Part shown: in pieces, positions 61,714-64,000 of the stretch
How positions within the stretch are numbered: position 1 is the stretch's first letter
How the letters are laid out: each line of letters begins with the position of its first letter
Source: Nocardiopsis sinuspersici
Lineage (GTDB): Bacteria; Actinomycetota; Actinomycetes; Streptosporangiales; Streptosporangiaceae
Reading direction: 5' to 3'
NCBI GenBank assembly: GCA_008638415.1
Contig: VWVT01000009.1
Span: 274,691 to 338,690, forward strand
DNA: 64,000 bases
Notes under the pieces: generated by a model
Databases searched by the model: none
Seen by the model: only the letters and a program-made list of their open reading frames with translations
Told to the model about the DNA's origin: nothing
Program-made: the position numbers and the translations under genes

Positions 61714-62352
61714 ATGCAGCCCGAGCACATCCGAGCCTCCGACGCGGACCGTGACAAGGTCGCCGAACGGCTGCGTGAGGCCCTGGCTGAGGGACGCCTC
61801 AGCCCCGTGGAGCACGAGGAGCGGCTGGACACCCTGTACAGGGCCAAGACCGTCGGCGAGCTCGCCCCCATCGTGGAGGACCTGCCGAGCCCCGGCTACG
61901 ACTACGCGTCCATGGAGAGGCACTCGTCGGATCCCAGCGGCATGGAGATCCTGGGCAGCGAGGCCCGCGACCTGGCCGGGCAGAGCAAGGGATCGGAGAA
62001 CCTGGTCGCGGTGTTCGGCGGCTGCGAGCGCAAGGGACGCTGGCTGGTCGAGCCCCGGACGAACGTGTCCGTGCTCTGCGGCGGGGTCGAACTGGACCTG
62101 CGCGAGGCCGTACTCAGCCAGCACGAGGTGACCATCCAGGTCGCGGTGATCCTGGGCGGGGTGGACATCACCGTGCCGCACGGGGTCAGGGTGATCAACA
62201 ACACGTCTGCGATCCTGGGCGGTACGGACATGCACAAGACGGACCAGGTCACCGACCCGAACGCCCCGGTCGTGCGGCTGACGGGCACCTGCATGCTGGG
62301 CGGGGTGGACATCAAGGCCAAGGGTCCCAAGCGCAAGAAGAAGAAAAGGTGA
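61714..62352 (+). CDS. DUF1707 and LiaF-like domain protein
   Basis: A 212-aa protein. Residues ~1-55 are DUF1707 (IRASDADRDKVAERLREALAEGRLSPVEHEERLDTLYRAKTVGELAPIVEDLP), a small helical domain typical of actinomycetes. Residues ~95-200 form a beta-helix-like LiaF/DUF2154 domain (LVAVFGGCERKGRWLVEPRTNVSVLCGGVELDLREAVLSQHEVTIQVAVILGGVDITVPHGVRV). A KKKKR tail ends it. LiaF-like domains act in cell-envelope stress sensing. The ATG at 61714 follows GAGGAG; ATG 61690 is an alternative. Confidence 0.87.
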   Translation: MQPEHIRASDADRDKVAERLREALAEGRLSPVEHEERLDTLYRAKTVGELAPIVEDLPSPGYDYASMERHSSDPSGMEILGSEARDLAGQSKGSENLVAVFGGCERKGRWLVEPRTNVSVLCGGVELDLREAVLSQHEVTIQVAVILGGVDITVPHGVRVINNTSAILGGTDMHKTDQVTDPNAPVVRLTGTCMLGGVDIKAKGPKRKKKKR

Positions 62353-62443
62353 CCCTCCGGCCGTCCACATAGTGAACCAGCTGGAAAAAGGGCCTGCCCT
62401 GCGCGCTCACCCCTCACCGGGGCCGAGTACCGTGGGTGGCGCC

Positions 62444-63676
62444 ATGAATGAGAAATCCACGCTGTTGGTGACGGTGACCGGCCACGACCGTCCGGGCATC
62501 AGCGCCCGTCTCCTGAGCACTCTCTCCGTCTTCCCGGTGACCATCGTCGACCTCGAACAGGTGGTCCTCGCGGGACGCCTGGTCCTGGGCGCGGTCCTCG
62601 GGGTGGACGAGCGGGTGGCCCCCGGCGTGAGCCGCCGACGGGTCTTCGAGGAGGTCCGCGGCGCGCTCGACAAGACCGCGATCGACCTCGACATGGAGGT
62701 CGGCTACGGCGAGGGCAACGGCCGTGTGAACGCCTTCGGGCCCGGCCACCTGCACGTGACCGTCCTGGCCGACCCGCTGCGACCCGGAGCCCTGGGCGCC
62801 ATCACGTCGTGCGTGGCGCGCGCGGGTGCCAACATCGACCGGATCGAGCGCCTGTCCAGCTATCCGGTGACCTCCGTGGAGATGGAGATCTCCGGCGGAG
62901 ACGCCGACCAGCTTCGCGCCGAACTGGCCATGGAGGCCTCCACCCAGGGGGTGGACGTCGCGGTGCAGCGCAGCGGTCTGCACCGGCGCGGCAAGCACCT
63001 CATCGTCATGGACGTGGACTCCACCCTGATCCAGGGCGAGGTGATCGAGCTCCTGGCGGCCCACGCGGGCTGCGCCGACGAGGTCGCCCGGGTCACCGAG
63101 GAGGCCATGCGCGGAGAGCTGGACTTCGAGGAGTCGCTGCGCCGCCGTGTCTCGCTGCTGAAGGGCCTGGACGCCTCCGCCATCGGCAAGGTGTGCGAGG
63201 AGATCCAGTTGACCCCGGGTGCGCGGACCCTCGTACGCACCCTGAAGCGCCTGGGCTACGAGTTCGGGATCGTCAGCGGCGGCTTCACCCAGATCACCGA
63301 CGTGCTCGTGGAGCGCCTGGGCCTGGACTACGCCGCCGCGAACACCCTGGAAGTCGTCGACGGCAAGCTGACGGGTGAACTGGTCGGCCCCATCATCGAC
63401 CGCAAGGGCAAGGCGACCACCCTGGAGCGGTTCGCCGCGGACGCCGGTGTGCCCCTGGAGCAGACCGTGGCCGTCGGTGACGGCGCCAACGACCTGGACA
63501 TGCTCCAGGTCGCGGGGTTGGGCGTGGCCTTCAACGCCAAGCCGGTCGTGCGCCAGCAGGCCGACACCTCGGTGAACGTGCCCTACCTGGACACGATCGC
63601 GTTCATCCTCGGGATCACCCGCGAGGAGATCGAAGCCGCTGACCTCCACGTCCAGGCAGAGCTTCCCTCTCTCTGA
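62444..63676 (+). CDS. serB: Phosphoserine phosphatase with tandem ACT domains
   Basis: A 410-aa enzyme making L-serine from phosphoserine. Residues ~1-175 hold two ACT-like regulatory domains (LLVTVTGHDRPGISARLLSTLS; HVTVLADPLRPGALGAITSCVARAGANIDRIERLS). The HAD phosphatase follows: VMDVDSTLIQGEVIELLA (nucleophile Asp), IVSGGFTQITDVLVERLG, and VAVGDGANDLDMLQVAGLGVAF. This is the SerB2-like form of mycobacteria, feedback-inhibited by serine. It converges on the rrn operon. ATG 62444 gives the family N-terminus. Confidence 0.95.
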   Translation: MNEKSTLLVTVTGHDRPGISARLLSTLSVFPVTIVDLEQVVLAGRLVLGAVLGVDERVAPGVSRRRVFEEVRGALDKTAIDLDMEVGYGEGNGRVNAFGPGHLHVTVLADPLRPGALGAITSCVARAGANIDRIERLSSYPVTSVEMEISGGDADQLRAELAMEASTQGVDVAVQRSGLHRRGKHLIVMDVDSTLIQGEVIELLAAHAGCADEVARVTEEAMRGELDFEESLRRRVSLLKGLDASAIGKVCEEIQLTPGARTLVRTLKRLGYEFGIVSGGFTQITDVLVERLGLDYAAANTLEVVDGKLTGELVGPIIDRKGKATTLERFAADAGVPLEQTVAVGDGANDLDMLQVAGLGVAFNAKPVVRQQADTSVNVPYLDTIAFILGITREEIEAADLHVQAELPSL

Positions 63677-63836
63677 GCTCCCTCCGAGCCGCTGCCCGCC
63701 GCTGTTCGTCCCACGGTCGCGCGGTCGGGGCCCGCCACGGTCAAGGTCCGCTGGGCGCCCCACCCCTGCCGGCTTCCCCGGGGAGCGGGGAACAACAACC
63801 CCCACCCCGCATTCACACACGCACAAGCCCACACAC

Positions 63837-63871
63837 AAAAAGGAGGGGGCCGCCCACAGGCGACCCCCTCC
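63837..63871 (-). terminator. Intrinsic terminator of the rRNA operon
   Basis: On the minus strand GGAGGGGGTCGCC (63871-63859) and GGCGGCCCCCTCC (63854-63842) form a 13-bp stem with one G-U pair and a TGTG loop. TTTTT (63841-63837) follows. It lies 11 bp beyond the 5S 3' end. Confidence 0.92.
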
Positions 63872-63881
63872 CTCAAGAAAA

Positions 63882-64000
63882 ACCGTGGCAGCAACCTACT
63901 CTCCCACCCCACCACAGGGCAGTACCATCAGCGCAAAGAGACTTAACGACCGGGTTCGGAAAGAGACCGGGTGTGACCCTCCAGCAATAACCACCACGGA
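63882..64000 (-). rRNA. rrf: 5S ribosomal RNA (5' end at or just beyond the window edge)
   Basis: On the minus strand the sequence opens TCCGTGGTGGTTATTGC and continues with the 5S core CCGAACCCGGTCGTTAAG and TGATGGTACTGCC. It then reads GTGGGAGAGTAGGTTGCTGCCACGG; the terminal CCACGG pairs with the initial CCGTGG to close helix I. About 119 nt are present, essentially the whole molecule. The 23S and 16S genes should lie to the right, beyond the window, since transcription runs leftward. Confidence 0.95.

Overview
This window is very GC-rich chromosomal DNA from an actinomycete. Gene density is high, GTG starts are frequent, several genes look leaderless, and the terminators are mostly GC-rich hairpins. 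A chaplin-type surface protein, a rifampin monooxygenase behind a rifamycin-associated element, a SigK/RskA pair and XRE-DUF397-ATPase regulator modules all point to a differentiating, soil-type actinomycete. Nocardiopsis or a close relative is my best guess. That guess rests on remembered protein resemblance, not on a search.

Layout. 0-5 kb: 5' part of a spermidine-synthase-like gene, an autoregulated MerR gene, hisE-hisG, a short-chain dehydrogenase behind a 42/43-bp minisatellite, and a methyltransferase. 5-10.4 kb: a fused trehalose-phosphatase-like/GH15 enzyme with a perfect 20-bp terminator stem, a tandem pair of paralogous lipoproteins, and a small secreted Cys-containing protein. 10.6-17.7 kb: an SDR with its MmyB-type regulator, then a patchwork of regulatory and accessory genes. 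This patchwork holds a broken Rpn-like gene, an HATPase pair, a DUF397 fragment, a ParE/Phd toxin-antitoxin pair, an XRE-DUF397 pair and a divergent HATPase pair. 17.7-27.4 kb: rifampin monooxygenase, GNAT, a YcaQ-like winged-helix protein, a large repeat-containing protein, a small membrane protein, lipoamide dehydrogenase and an anchored acidic protein.

27.7-33.5 kb: an OmpA-like lipoprotein, then a SigK regulon (molybdopterin oxidoreductase, fasciclin lipoprotein, sigK, rskA). 33.5-40.8 kb: two MFS exporters, an Lrp regulator, an amidohydrolase/acyl-CoA synthetase pair and a double-VOC protein. 41-47.3 kb: GNATs, a secreted hydrolase, an Smr protein, RNA 2'-phosphotransferase, a methyltransferase and SURF1. 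47.5-49.4 kb: a cell-wall-anchored protein with four chaplin domains, then a catalase gene gutted by an internal deletion but still followed by its terminator. 49.9-58 kb: a CapA-like lipoprotein, adenosine deaminase, aldehyde dehydrogenase with a LacI-type operator, a TetR/hydrolase pair, an HD phosphohydrolase and a TauE-type exporter. 58-64 kb: an SPFH protein with an AT-rich promoter, an ABC ATPase, a DUF1707 protein, serB, and the 5S rRNA end of an rrn operon that enters from beyond the right edge.

The main points of interest are the capless phosphatase-GH15 fusion, the four-domain chaplin, the RAE-rox unit, the toxin-antitoxin pair bracketed by a 92-bp direct repeat, and several precisely definable gene remnants. 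I see no CRISPR array, IS transposase, prophage, tRNA or large biosynthetic cluster.
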